DNA of 31,669 nucleotides from JALCOL01 sp022649665. Its GTDB lineage: Bacteria > Bacillota > Bacilli > Lactobacillales > Enterococcaceae. Positions 15,544 to 24,265 of the stretch are shown in pieces. Below the pieces are notes generated by a model that saw only the letters and a program-made list of their open reading frames with translations, searched no databases and was not told where the DNA came from. Each line of letters starts with the position of its first letter. Within the stretch, counting starts at the first letter, position 1. Position numbers and translations under genes: made by a program. The stretch lies in the NCBI GenBank assembly GCA_030372335.1, contig JAUDCW010000020.1; one strand, written 5' to 3'.

Positions 15544-15891
15544 ATGAATTATGATGAAATATCGATAATGCTTAAGGCTCTTGCTGATCCAAAACGTTTA
15601 AAAATCATTGATATATTGTCTTGCGGTAGTTTGTGTGCCTGCGATATCTTAGATCACTTTGACTTCACTCAGCCAACTCTTTCACATCATATGAAAGTAT
15701 TAGAAAAGGCTGGGATTGTCACAGTGACTAAGGATAAAATATGGCATCATTATCAATTAACGGAAAGCTTCGCCGATCAATTTATGGGTTCAATGATGCA
15801 ATTGTTTTCTGATAAAGATGATTGCATTTGTAATAAACTAAATTGTAATTGTAAAGGGGAAAAAAATGATGAAAAAATTGGAGCTATTTGA
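15544..15891 (+). CDS. arsR: Arsenical resistance repressor ArsR
   Basis: This 115-residue ArsR/SmtB repressor has a central winged helix (recognition region FTQPTLSHHMKVLEKAGIV). The As(III)-binding motif just before it reads CGSLCACDIL (Cys27, Cys31, Cys33), equivalent to the classical ELCVCDLC site. The C-terminus is unusual, with an extra CxC...CxC tail (Cys94, 96, 101, 103) that could bind additional metalloid. I start at the ATG after AAAGGAG, not at an upstream codon at 15478 that lies within the promoter. The repressor gene is first in the operon and overlaps arsD by 26 bp. Confidence 0.94.
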   Translation: MNYDEISIMLKALADPKRLKIIDILSCGSLCACDILDHFDFTQPTLSHHMKVLEKAGIVTVTKDKIWHHYQLTESFADQFMGSMMQLFSDKDDCICNKLNCNCKGEKNDEKIGAI

Positions 15892-16243
15892 ACCAGCAAT
15901 GTGTTGTTCAACAGGAGTCTGCGGTCCATCAGTTGATGAAGAATTACTAATGGTAACCTCAGTATTTGAAAATTTCGAAGGACTGGATTCAATTGACGCT
16001 TCTCGTCACAATTTAACCAGTGATCCAGATGCTTTTGTCAAAAATCCAACAATCTTGAAGTTGCTTCAAGAAAATGGTAATGATATTTTGCCGATAACCT
16101 TATTAGATGGAAAAATTGTCAAAGAAGGTTCTTATCCAACCTTAGAGGAATTCGGAAAGTATGGAGAGGTTCGCTTTGTAGTTCAATCAGCTAGTTCTGG
16201 TAGCTGCTGTGGAGGGAATAATGGGAGCGAAGGCTGTTGTTAA
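15866..16243 (+). CDS. arsD: Arsenite metallochaperone ArsD
   Basis: This 125-residue ArsD takes arsenite from thiols and passes it to ArsA. The transfer site MCCSTGVCGPS supplies Cys13, Cys14 and Cys19 (12, 13 and 18 if counted from the second Met). Two further vicinal pairs, CC at 114-115 and CC at 124-125, match the ArsD C-terminal cysteine pairs. The family core (VDEELLMV, ILPITLLDGKIVKEGSYP) is intact. It overlaps arsR and lies 34 bp before arsA. AAAGGGGAAAAAA precedes the start. Confidence 0.95.
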   Translation: MMKKLELFEPAMCCSTGVCGPSVDEELLMVTSVFENFEGLDSIDASRHNLTSDPDAFVKNPTILKLLQENGNDILPITLLDGKIVKEGSYPTLEEFGKYGEVRFVVQSASSGSCCGGNNGSEGCC

Positions 16244-16277
16244 TAGACCTCTTTAAAAGGGAAAGGGAGGAGATACA

Positions 16278-18005
16278 ATGCTTCAATATATACCAAAAAA
16301 GATAGAATTAACTAAATATCTGTTTTTCACAGGTAAAGGTGGGGTTGGGAAAACGACTACGGCTTGTGCCACGGCGACATCTTTAGCGGAAGACGGCAAC
16401 CAGGTTATGCTAGTCAGCACAGACCCGGCTTCAAACCTGCAAGATGTTTTCCAAACAAAATTAACAAATAAACCGACTACGGTTGACGGAATTAGCCATT
16501 TGAAAGTTGCAAATTTTGATCCAATCACAGCGGCAGAAGAATACAAAGAGAGTATTGTCGGTCCTTATCGGGGAATCTTACCAGATAGTGCACTAGTTAA
16601 TATGGAAGAACAATTATCAGGCTCTTGTACAGTAGAGATTGCTGCTTTTAACGAGTTTGCGAACTTTTTAACTGATAAAGAAGTTGCAGAGCAATTTGAT
16701 TATGTAATTTTTGACACCGCCCCCACTGGGCATACGCTAAGAATGCTACAATTACCTTCTGCTTGGAATAATTATCTGGATGAAAATACAACTGGAGTTT
16801 CTTGCTTGGGACAATTATCCGGATTGGGTGATAAAAAAGAGATATATGAAAAAGCAGTGGAGACACTTACAGATGCAACCCAAACATCTTTAATTTTAGT
16901 GACCAGACCGCAAAAAGCACCACTAATTGAAGCTGAACGTGCTTCCGAGGAACTATTGAAATTAGGGATTAAGAATCAATTACTAGTGGTTAACGGATTA
17001 TTGAATAATCCTGATGATGTGATTTCTCAGGTAATCTACGGTGAACAACAAAGTGATCTAGAAGAAATGCCAAAGCCTTTGAGCAAATTAGAAAAGTACT
17101 ATATTCCACTTCGCCCATATAACGTTGCAGGAATAGATAAGCTTCAAATTTTATTGAGTAATCAACAGCCAGCTGTTCACCAACATGAACAGGAACCGAT
17201 TGAGTTTCCAACGTTAGATTTTATTGTGAGTGAGTTTATTCGAACGAATAAAAAGATTATTTTTACGATGGGAAAAGGTGGCGTTGGCAAGACAACTGTT
17301 GCTATTCAAATCGCAGAAAAATTGGCACAATCAGGTAAAAAAGTTCGTTTAGCGACAACGGATCCTGCCGATCATCTAAATCTTTTTATTTCGAATGAGT
17401 TGCCAATTTCAATCAGCCATATCGATGAAGAACAGGAACTAGAATCTTACAAAAAAGAGGTTCTTTCAAAAGCTCGTCTGACGATGAATGCGGATGATGT
17501 CGCTTATGTCGAAGAAGACCTTCGTTCACCTTGCACGCAAGAAATTGCAGTATTTAGAGCATTTGCGGAAATTGTAGATAAGTCAGAAAATGAAATTGTG
17601 GTAATAGATACCGCTCCAACAGGACACACATTGCTTCTTTTGGATTCCACGCAAAGCTATGCCAAAGAAGTTGAAAGAAGTTCTGGCGAAGTGCCATTGT
17701 CGATTCAAAAGCTATTACCAAGATTACAAAATAGCAATGAAACGGAAGTATTGATGGTTACTCTGCCTGAAACAACGCCAGTGTACGAATCGATGCGTTT
17801 AGATGAAGATTTGAATCGTGCAAAGATTGCTCATACTTGGTGGCTAGTCAATCAAAGTATGTATGCTACCGATACGTCCAATGAAGTATTAAAGGCGCGC
17901 GCTACAAATGAAATTGAGTGGATCAATAAAGTAAAAGATCTTTCAGATGGGCATTTTGCGGTAACAGAGTGGGTTCCTAACTTTGACGCAAAATTAGTTC
18001 ATTAA
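16278..18005 (+). CDS. arsA: Arsenite efflux ATPase ArsA (two-domain)
   Basis: This 575-residue anion pump ATPase has the duplicated ArsA1/ArsA2 structure. P-loops are FTGKGGVGKTTTA (about 17-29) and FTMGKGGVGKTTVA (about 330-343). Each half has the DTAPTGHTL signature. The metalloid-site cysteines are visible as GSCTVEIAAF and SPCTQEIAVF in matching positions of the halves, plus VSCLGQ in the first. Length and motifs are complete. It energises an arsenite carrier. ArsA usually docks on ArsB, but it is also found with Acr3, as here. GGGAAAGGGAGGAG gives a strong ribosome binding site. Confidence 0.96.
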   Translation: MLQYIPKKIELTKYLFFTGKGGVGKTTTACATATSLAEDGNQVMLVSTDPASNLQDVFQTKLTNKPTTVDGISHLKVANFDPITAAEEYKESIVGPYRGILPDSALVNMEEQLSGSCTVEIAAFNEFANFLTDKEVAEQFDYVIFDTAPTGHTLRMLQLPSAWNNYLDENTTGVSCLGQLSGLGDKKEIYEKAVETLTDATQTSLILVTRPQKAPLIEAERASEELLKLGIKNQLLVVNGLLNNPDDVISQVIYGEQQSDLEEMPKPLSKLEKYYIPLRPYNVAGIDKLQILLSNQQPAVHQHEQEPIEFPTLDFIVSEFIRTNKKIIFTMGKGGVGKTTVAIQIAEKLAQSGKKVRLATTDPADHLNLFISNELPISISHIDEEQELESYKKEVLSKARLTMNADDVAYVEEDLRSPCTQEIAVFRAFAEIVDKSENEIVVIDTAPTGHTLLLLDSTQSYAKEVERSSGEVPLSIQKLLPRLQNSNETEVLMVTLPETTPVYESMRLDEDLNRAKIAHTWWLVNQSMYATDTSNEVLKARATNEIEWINKVKDLSDGHFAVTEWVPNFDAKLVH

Positions 18006-18009
18006 TTTT

Positions 18010-18043
18010 TTGACCTATATATAGATGACAATCTATATATAGG
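18010..18043 (+). promoter_or_regulatory. Second ars promoter/operator, upstream of acr3 genes
   Basis: CCTATATATAGAT-GACA-ATCTATATATAGG is a perfect 13-4-13 dyad sharing TAGAT/ATCTA with the arsR operators. TTGACC (18010-18015) and TATATA (18034-18039) give a promoter with an 18-bp spacer overlapping it. A trailing TTCATCTAT extends the similarity. It may also act as a weak terminator of arsA, but there is no T run after it. Confidence 0.65.
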
Positions 18044-18096
18044 TTCATCTATTCGTTTGAGGAAAATAAATTTTTTATTCTGCTGGAGATGGAAAA

Positions 18097-19155
18097 ATGA
18101 ATCAAGTAACTAAGAAATTGTCTTTACTAGATCGATATTTGACATTATGGATTTTTATTGCAATGGCAATTGGTATAGGAATGGGGTATTTTTTTCCCAA
18201 TATTCCTAAAGTAATAAATCATTTAGAAGTTGGGACGACTTCGATTCCAATTGCAATAGGTTTAATTTTGATGATGTACCCACCACTTACAAAAGTAAAA
18301 TATGAAGAAATGTGGCGTGTTTTTAAGGATTGGAAGGTACTCTTACTTTCACTAGTTCAAAATTGGATTGTCGGTCCAATTATTATGTTTGTTTTAGCAG
18401 TAGTCTTTTTGCACAACTATCCAAGTTATATGGTTGGGTTAATTATGATTGGGCTTGCTCGATGTATTGCTATGGTAATCGTCTGGAGTGAGCTTGCCCA
18501 AGGAGACAACGAGTATACAGCTGGATTAGTAGCATTTAATTCTATTTTTCAAATTGTATTTTACTCATTATTTGCATATATCTTTGTCACAGTATTACCG
18601 AACTGGCTTGGTTTAGAGACACATACGATTAATATTACAATGGGAGAAATTGCCAAAAGCGTTTTTATTTATCTGGGAATCCCATTTATTGCAGGTTTTA
18701 GTTCAAGATTTATTTTGATCAAAATGAAAGGGAAAAAATGGTTTGAAACTAAGTTTATCCCTAAAATAAGCCCAATAACTTTGGTTGCATTACTATTTAC
18801 AATTATCGTAATGTTTTCCGTAAAGGGTGAAAAAGTGATTGAGTTGCCATTAGATGTAGTTCGAATTGCTATCCCACTACTATTCTATTTTGTAATTATG
18901 TTTTTTGTATCATTTTTACTCTCAAAAAAAATGGGCACAAGTTATCCAATCGCGGCGTCGTTATCTTTTACGGCTGCAAGTAATAATTTTGAACTAGCGA
19001 TAGCCGTAGCAGTAGGTGTATTTGGGATCAATTCGGGTGAAGCATTTGCGGCGGTTATTGGCCCCTTGGTCGAAGTTCCAGTTTTAATTGCTTTAGTGAA
19101 TGTTGCTTTAAAATTTAAACAAAAATATTTTTCGAAAGAAGGCGCAAGCCATTAG
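18097..19155 (+). CDS. acr3: Arsenite efflux permease, Acr3 family (first copy)
   Basis: This 352-residue membrane protein with about ten membrane segments belongs to the Acr3 (bile/arsenite/riboflavin transporter) superfamily and exports As(III). The essential cysteine lies in GLARCIAMVIVW (Cys123), and the carboxyl-terminal half has the conserved AASNNFELAIAVAV and GPLVEVPVLI blocks. It starts at ATG after TGGAGATGG. It has its own operator-like promoter and is followed 10 bp later by a second, clearly diverged Acr3. ArsA and ArsD are upstream, so this carrier may be coupled to the ATPase or work on the proton gradient alone. Confidence 0.93.
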   Translation: MNQVTKKLSLLDRYLTLWIFIAMAIGIGMGYFFPNIPKVINHLEVGTTSIPIAIGLILMMYPPLTKVKYEEMWRVFKDWKVLLLSLVQNWIVGPIIMFVLAVVFLHNYPSYMVGLIMIGLARCIAMVIVWSELAQGDNEYTAGLVAFNSIFQIVFYSLFAYIFVTVLPNWLGLETHTINITMGEIAKSVFIYLGIPFIAGFSSRFILIKMKGKKWFETKFIPKISPITLVALLFTIIVMFSVKGEKVIELPLDVVRIAIPLLFYFVIMFFVSFLLSKKMGTSYPIAASLSFTAASNNFELAIAVAVGVFGINSGEAFAAVIGPLVEVPVLIALVNVALKFKQKYFSKEGASH

Positions 19156-19165
19156 GAGGAAATAA

Positions 19166-20251
19166 ATGAGTTCAGAGAATGAAAAACAAGGATTAGGTAT
19201 TTTTGAAAAATATCTGACGTTATGGGTAATTGTGTGTATGGTTATTGGGGTGCTAATTGGAAAATTTTTGCCGAGCGTTCCTGACACCTTAAGTAAGTTT
19301 GAATATTATCAGGTATCAATACCTACAGCAATTTTGATATGGTTAATGATTTATCCAATGATGTTGAAGATTGATTTCACTAGTATTGTTAGTGCAGCCA
19401 AAAAGCCTAAAGGATTAGTTGTTACCTGCGTGACAAACTGGTTAATCAAACCTTTTACAATGTATGCTATATCCGCTTTTTTCTTCTATGTGATTTTTAA
19501 GAATCTTATACCTATAGAATTAGCAAAAGAGTACGTTGCTGGTGCTGTTATATTAGGTGCTGCACCTTGTACAGCTATGGTATTTGTATGGAGTTATCTA
19601 ACGAAAGGTGACGCAGCATACACTCTGGTACAAGTAGCGATCAATGATTTAATTATTTTGATTCTATTCGCACCCATTGTAGCGTTTCTACTTGGTGTGG
19701 ACAATGTTGTTGTTCCAATGGGAACATTGCTATTATCTACAGTTCTTTTTGTAGTAGTGCCACTACTTCTAGGTTTCGTTACTAGAGTAATGATAATAAA
19801 AAATAAAGGTAAGTACTATTTCGAAGATGTCTTTTTAAAGAAATTTGACTCTGTTACAATCATTGGATTATTGCTAACGTTGATTATTATTTTTTCTTTT
19901 CAAGGTGAAAAAATATTAGCCAATCCAATTCATATTTTATTAATTGCAATTCCACTAACCATTCAAACGCTACTAATTTTTACTATTGCCTATGGGTGGT
20001 CAAGGTTTTGGAAGTTGCCTCATGAGATTGCCTCACCAGCTGGAATGATTGGTGCGAGCAATTTCTTTGAACTAGCGGTTGCTGTTGCGATTTCACTTTT
20101 CGGCCTACAGTCTGGCGCGACTTTAGCAACAGTTGTAGGAGTGTTAGTTGAGGTACCGATCATGTTGCTATTAGTAAAGATTTCCAACAATACTAAGTCA
20201 TGGTTTGTTAAGTCAGGTGATACTAACCAAATTGAAAATCTATATGAGTAG
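19166..20251 (+). CDS. acr3: Arsenite efflux permease, Acr3 family (second, divergent copy)
   Basis: This 361-residue Acr3-type carrier has about ten membrane segments. The key cysteine motif is LGAAPCTAMVFVWSYLTKGD (Cys135), and the C-terminal blocks GASNFFELAVAVAI and GVLVEVPIMLLLV align with those of the copy just upstream. Around the cysteine the two differ (GLARC against GAAPC), so they look like members of different Acr3 subgroups rather than a recent tandem duplication. AGGAGGAAATAA before ATG is a strong ribosome binding site. Two carriers could differ in substrate, for example arsenite against antimonite or organoarsenicals. That is inference. Confidence 0.92.
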   Translation: MSSENEKQGLGIFEKYLTLWVIVCMVIGVLIGKFLPSVPDTLSKFEYYQVSIPTAILIWLMIYPMMLKIDFTSIVSAAKKPKGLVVTCVTNWLIKPFTMYAISAFFFYVIFKNLIPIELAKEYVAGAVILGAAPCTAMVFVWSYLTKGDAAYTLVQVAINDLIILILFAPIVAFLLGVDNVVVPMGTLLLSTVLFVVVPLLLGFVTRVMIIKNKGKYYFEDVFLKKFDSVTIIGLLLTLIIIFSFQGEKILANPIHILLIAIPLTIQTLLIFTIAYGWSRFWKLPHEIASPAGMIGASNFFELAVAVAISLFGLQSGATLATVVGVLVEVPIMLLLVKISNNTKSWFVKSGDTNQIENLYE

Positions 20252-20265
20252 TTGGGGTGCATAGT

Positions 20266-21927
20266 ATGAAAATAATAATCATCGGGTCTGTTGCAGCAGG
20301 AACAAGTGTTGCTGCAAAAGCGAGAAGGAACACAGAAGAAGCGGAAATCATTCTATATGATAAAGATATCGACATCTCATATTCTGTTTGTGGAATTCCA
20401 TATGCTGTTGGAGGAGAAGTTGAAAAATTCGATGAATTGACTCCACGGAATGCTGAGTGGTTCAAAAAGAGATACAACGTAGATATTCATACTTCGCATG
20501 AAGTACAACGTATTGACCATAAAAAGAAACGTATTTACGGACTAAATTTGATTACTAGAAAGTCGTTTTCAGATGATTATGATGCATTAGTATTTGCAAC
20601 AGGTTCAATTTACAATACACCGGCTATATTCTCTAATAGACAATTTGAAAATGTATTTCAAATCAAAAATGTTTCCAGTGGTAAAAATATTCACAACTTT
20701 ATTAAGACTAATAAAGTAGAAAAAGCTGTTATTGTAGGTGCTGGATATATTGGGTTAGAGATGGCTGAACAATTACAGAGACAAGGAATAGCTGTTTCGT
20801 TACTGCAACGAGGCAACCATCCAATGTCTCATTTAGATTGGGATATGGCTATAAGAATAGAGAACGAAGTAGCAAAACAACAGATTGATTTTAGGCCAAA
20901 AGAAACGGTTGTTGAATTAGTAGGTGAAGAACAACTAACTGCTGTTAAGACTTCAAAAGGGAATGAATTATCAGCCGATTTATTTGTATTGGCAACAGGA
21001 GTAAGGCCAAATACAGAATTGGCTCAAACCATAGGAATAGAGTTGGGCAAAACGGGAGCAATCAAAGTAGACAATAGAATGGAAACCAATTTGAAAAATG
21101 TCTATGCAGTAGGGGATGTAGCAGAAAGCTACAATCGCATTACTCAACAACCAATCTATCGTCCCTTGGCTTCGACTGCGAACAAGATGGGTAGAATTGC
21201 TGGTGACACAATTACTGGTGGCTCTTTACGATTTAAAGGAATATTAGGAACCGGTATTTTGCGCTTTTTTGATTTAGCCATTGCACAAACGGGTCTTACT
21301 GAAAAGGAAGCTCTTAAAGAAGGATTAGAAGTTGCCGTTTTATACAATATAAAACCAAATAAACCTGATTACATGGATGGCAAAGAAATGGTCATCAAAG
21401 CAATAGCAGATAAAAGCAGCGGTAGAGTTCTGGGTGCCCAAATTATCGGTTATGACGGAGTAGATAAAAGAATCGACGTGCTTGCTACGGCTATTTCCTT
21501 TGGAGCATTGGCGGAAGAACTGTTTGATTTAGATTTAGCTTATGCACCACCATTTTCAACAACCAAGGATCCCGTTCATTATACTGGAATGGCCTTAGAT
21601 AACGCGGTGAAGAGAAGAGCGCCTTTGATGTCCCCGATTGAGTTAATTGAACGACAACACAGAAAAGAAAAGTTACAGATAATTGATACAAGATCCAAAA
21701 AGCAATTCGAAAAATCAAAGGTTAAAGGAGCTATTCATATTCCATTATCTGATTTGAGGACACGCTACGATGAGTTAGACAAGAATGTTTTGACAATTAC
21801 GTACTGTAATAAAGGTGTTACCGGGAATGCTGCACAAAATATACTGTTAAACGAAGGATTCAAACACGTGTACAATCTTTCCGGAGGAAACAAAAATTAT
21901 CAAGAAATTTATGAGAATATTGATTAA
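20266..21927 (+). CDS. CoA-disulfide reductase-like flavoprotein fused to rhodanese domain
   Basis: This protein of 553 residues combines a pyridine nucleotide-disulfide oxidoreductase (about 1-445) and a C-terminal rhodanese domain (about 455-553). The flavoprotein part shows the FAD motif IIIIGSVAAGTSVAAKARR, a single redox cysteine in YSVCGIPYAVGG (Cys42, as in CoA-disulfide reductase and NADH oxidase/peroxidase), an NAD(P)H motif VGAGYIGLEMAEQL, and VYAVGDVAES. The rhodanese loop TYCNKGVTGNAAQ carries the active-site Cys. Such fusions reduce CoA disulfides, persulfides or polysulfides. Within an ars operon it may supply reduced thiols for metalloid handling (inference). A GTG at 20257 is also in frame, but TTGGGGTG favours the ATG at 20266. 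Confidence 0.87.
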   Translation: MKIIIIGSVAAGTSVAAKARRNTEEAEIILYDKDIDISYSVCGIPYAVGGEVEKFDELTPRNAEWFKKRYNVDIHTSHEVQRIDHKKKRIYGLNLITRKSFSDDYDALVFATGSIYNTPAIFSNRQFENVFQIKNVSSGKNIHNFIKTNKVEKAVIVGAGYIGLEMAEQLQRQGIAVSLLQRGNHPMSHLDWDMAIRIENEVAKQQIDFRPKETVVELVGEEQLTAVKTSKGNELSADLFVLATGVRPNTELAQTIGIELGKTGAIKVDNRMETNLKNVYAVGDVAESYNRITQQPIYRPLASTANKMGRIAGDTITGGSLRFKGILGTGILRFFDLAIAQTGLTEKEALKEGLEVAVLYNIKPNKPDYMDGKEMVIKAIADKSSGRVLGAQIIGYDGVDKRIDVLATAISFGALAEELFDLDLAYAPPFSTTKDPVHYTGMALDNAVKRRAPLMSPIELIERQHRKEKLQIIDTRSKKQFEKSKVKGAIHIPLSDLRTRYDELDKNVLTITYCNKGVTGNAAQNILLNEGFKHVYNLSGGNKNYQEIYENID

Positions 21928-21955
21928 ATAGTAAATTGCTGAGGTAATATAATTT

Positions 21956-22129
21956 ATGTCTGAAGAAAAGAGAGCCGTTGCTAGATTATTTGGGATGTCA
22001 CTGGCATTTATTCTAGCTAAATTACTAAATTATCCAATTAGTATTGGAATATTTATCAACTTTATTACGCTAATTTTGGTATTCTATTTATTGGCCAAAA
22101 GGAAAGAAAGACAAAGTAAGAAAAAATAA
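21956..22129 (+). CDS. Small membrane protein at the end of the ars operon
   Basis: This 57-residue protein runs from ATG to TAA. It has an acidic/basic N-terminus (MSEEKRAVARLFG), about two hydrophobic helices (SLAFILAKLLNYPISIGIF and FINFITLILVFYLLA) separated by a Pro turn, and a Lys/Arg-rich tail. The tail after the second helix (KRKERQSKKK) suggests a cytoplasmic end. GAGGT lies about 11 bp upstream. It follows the reductase by 28 bp and precedes a terminator, so it is probably cotranscribed with the ars genes. I do not recognise a family. It could be a small partner of one of the Acr3 carriers. Confidence 0.6.
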   Translation: MSEEKRAVARLFGMSLAFILAKLLNYPISIGIFINFITLILVFYLLAKRKERQSKKK

Positions 22130-22161
22130 GGTCATGTGGTCAATTGACCACATGCCTTTTT
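22128..22161 (+). terminator. Terminator of the ars operon
   Basis: ATGTGGTCAATTGACCACAT is a perfect palindrome, extended by AAGG/CCTT-type pairing and followed by a T run (CCTTTTT). It lies right after the small membrane protein. Confidence 0.82.
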
Positions 22162-22221
22162 ACAGTATAAAAGTTAGAGCGACTTCTAATTTAAGAATTG
22201 TTTTACGAAAGGAAAAAGTAT

Positions 22222-23157
22222 ATGGAATATGCACTTGAAATAACGAATTTAAAAAAAATCTATGGAACAGGTGTTGAGGCATTACGTGGAATTGATCTCC
22301 AGGTTGAAGAGGGTGATTTCTATGCCCTTTTAGGGCCCAATGGTGCTGGGAAGTCGACAACCATTGGTATTATTACTTCTCTTGTCAATAAAACATCTGG
22401 AATGGTAAAAGTTTTCGACTACGATCTTGATAAAGACTTAGAAAGAGCAAAGCAGCAAATTGGTCTTGTACCACAAGAATTCAACTTCAATCCATTTGAG
22501 ACTGTTCAACAAATTGTAGTGAATCAGGCAGGTTATTATGGTGTTCCGAGAAAAGAAGCATTGAAGCGCAGTGAGAAGTATTTGAAGCAATCAAATTTAT
22601 GGGAAAAACGTAACGAACGTGCTCGGATGCTCTCTGGCGGGATGAAGCGCCGGCTGATGATCGCTCGAGCACTAATGCACGAACCAAAGCTATTAATTTT
22701 GGATGAACCAACCGCTGGGGTGGATATTGAACTGAGACGTGAAATGTGGTCCTTCTTAAAAGAATTAAACGAAAATGGAACCACTATTATCTTGACCACT
22801 CATTATTTGGAAGAAGCTGAAATGCTTTGTCGACACATAGGGATCATTCAATCAGGAGAATTGATTGAAAATACTAGTATGAAAGAACTTCTATCCAAAT
22901 TACAATTTGAAACATTTATTTTAGATCTAGCACCTCATGATGCAGTTCCTAAGATAGAAGGATATACGTATTCTTTAGAAGACGATCTGACTTTATCAGT
23001 GGAAGTTGAACGAAATCAAGGAGTAAATGATATTTTTAATCAACTTAGTGATCAAGGGATGAAAGTTTTATCGATGCGGAATAAATCTAATCGTTTAGAA
23101 GAGTTATTTTTGAAAATCACCGAAGAAAAAAGATTTTTGGAGGAAACCAATGCGTGA
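22222..23157 (+). CDS. ABC-2 type exporter, ATP-binding subunit
   Basis: This 311-residue ABC ATPase of the DrrA/YadG/CcmA type powers the exporter formed with the next gene. It has Walker A GPNGAGKSTT, Q-loop LVPQEFNFNP, signature LSGGMKRRLMIARAL, Walker B LLILDEPTAGVD and H-loop TTHYLEEAE. A C-terminal extension of about 90 residues follows, as in drug and lipid exporters of this group. I start at the ATG after GAAAGGAAAAAG rather than a TTG at 22198. It overlaps the permease by 8 bp. The substrate is unknown. Genes of this class handle drugs, antibiotics or polysaccharides, and the ars link is positional only. Confidence 0.88.
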   Translation: MEYALEITNLKKIYGTGVEALRGIDLQVEEGDFYALLGPNGAGKSTTIGIITSLVNKTSGMVKVFDYDLDKDLERAKQQIGLVPQEFNFNPFETVQQIVVNQAGYYGVPRKEALKRSEKYLKQSNLWEKRNERARMLSGGMKRRLMIARALMHEPKLLILDEPTAGVDIELRREMWSFLKELNENGTTIILTTHYLEEAEMLCRHIGIIQSGELIENTSMKELLSKLQFETFILDLAPHDAVPKIEGYTYSLEDDLTLSVEVERNQGVNDIFNQLSDQGMKVLSMRNKSNRLEELFLKITEEKRFLEETNA

Positions 23158-23920
23158 TATTTATCTTACTGCTTTAAAAAGTCTTGCTATTAAGGAAACT
23201 AACCGTTATCTACGTATTTGGGTACAAACTCTGGTGCCACCAGTTATAACGACATCGTTGTATTTTATCATTTTTGGGAAAATGATTGGTGGCCGAATTG
23301 GAGATATGGGTGGGTTCACTTATATGGAATTTATCGTACCCGGATTAATTATGATGTCAGCAATCACAAGCTCATACGCTAATGTATCTTCATCTTTTTT
23401 CTCTCAAAAGTTCCAAAAAAATATTGAAGAGCTATTAGTTGCTCCAGTACCAACACATATCATCATTTGGGGATTTGTTATTGGTGGGTTAGGACGAAGT
23501 ATTCTCGTAGGATCACTTGTAACGATTATTTCCTTATTTTTTGTGCCACTTAATGTTCATTCATGGATTATTGTTATTCTCACGTTATTAATGACTGCAA
23601 TATTATTTTCATTAGCTGGTTTGATAAACGGTGTTTTTGCTCAATCTTATGACGACGTATCGATCGTACCCACCTTCGTTTTACAGCCGTTAACTTATCT
23701 AGGAGGAGTATTTTATGCGATATCGATGTTGCCCCCATTCTGGCAAGGTGTTTCAAAAATAAATCCAATTGTTTATATGATCTCAGCGTTTAGATATGGA
23801 TTTTTAGGAACAACCGATGTACCAATAGCTATGTCGATTACAATACTTATTTTATTTATTGTTGTTCTTTATTCTATTTGTTACTATTTAGTCGATACAG
23901 GTAGAGGGTTAAGAAGTTAA
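23150..23920 (+). CDS. ABC-2 type exporter, permease subunit
   Basis: This 256-residue integral membrane protein has about six membrane segments and belongs to the ABC2_membrane family (DrrB/YadH type). Features include the N-terminal amphipathic stretch YLRIWVQTLVPPVITTSLY and the conserved late block TFVLQPLTYLGGVFYAISMLPPFWQ followed by NPIVYMISAFRYGFLG, the ABC-2 signature. The start codon lies inside the ATPase gene behind TTGGAGGAAACC, so translation is coupled. No terminator is evident downstream. Confidence 0.88.
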   Translation: MRDIYLTALKSLAIKETNRYLRIWVQTLVPPVITTSLYFIIFGKMIGGRIGDMGGFTYMEFIVPGLIMMSAITSSYANVSSSFFSQKFQKNIEELLVAPVPTHIIIWGFVIGGLGRSILVGSLVTIISLFFVPLNVHSWIIVILTLLMTAILFSLAGLINGVFAQSYDDVSIVPTFVLQPLTYLGGVFYAISMLPPFWQGVSKINPIVYMISAFRYGFLGTTDVPIAMSITILILFIVVLYSICYYLVDTGRGLRS

Positions 23921-24196
23921 TGCTTTTACAATGATATCCCATTTAAAAGCTACAAATTAACATCGAATAGTTGTTTTTTTGAAGAACAGTCACAACTGAT
24001 AAAAGCAATATCAACATTTAGAGCTTTAATTGTAGCTCTTACGTAGAATTTACTCTTTTTCCTAAAAAATCTACCAGTTAAAAGAAATTGGATTATCGAA
24101 GCTCACTAAAACTTAGTTTATTTGAATTGAATTTGTGAAATACTTTTAGGGCTTTTTGTATTTGAATAGTAAAACTAATGTGATGATGAAATATAG
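23921..24196. other. A/T-rich intergenic region, nothing coding seen
   Basis: Between the ABC permease and the Fic operator repeats there is no open frame with a ribosome binding site. Short repeats such as AGAGCT/AGCTCT are present but have no T run after them. I see no RNA gene here. Confidence 0.6.
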
Positions 24197-24253
24197 TTTT
24201 CTCCGCCATTATTTGTTTTTCTCCGCCAAATAAGATAAAATGGCGGAGAAAAG
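24197..24253. promoter_or_regulatory. Triple TTTTCTCCGCCA repeat upstream of the Fic gene
   Basis: TTTTCTCCGCCATT (24197-24210) is repeated as TTTTTCTCCGCCA (24216-24228) and then inverted as TGGCGGAGAAAAG (24241-24253), 12 bp further on. The last two form a 13-12-13 dyad that ends at the ribosome binding site, and a fourth partial TGGCGG touches the start codon. Likely the operator through which the Fic protein's own winged helix autoregulates. Confidence 0.75.
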
Positions 24254-24265
24254 AGGTGAATGGCG

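Noticed and set aside
18097..20251. Recent tandem duplication of acr3
   Set aside because: The two proteins differ throughout, including around the essential cysteine. They are different subtypes, not a fresh copy.
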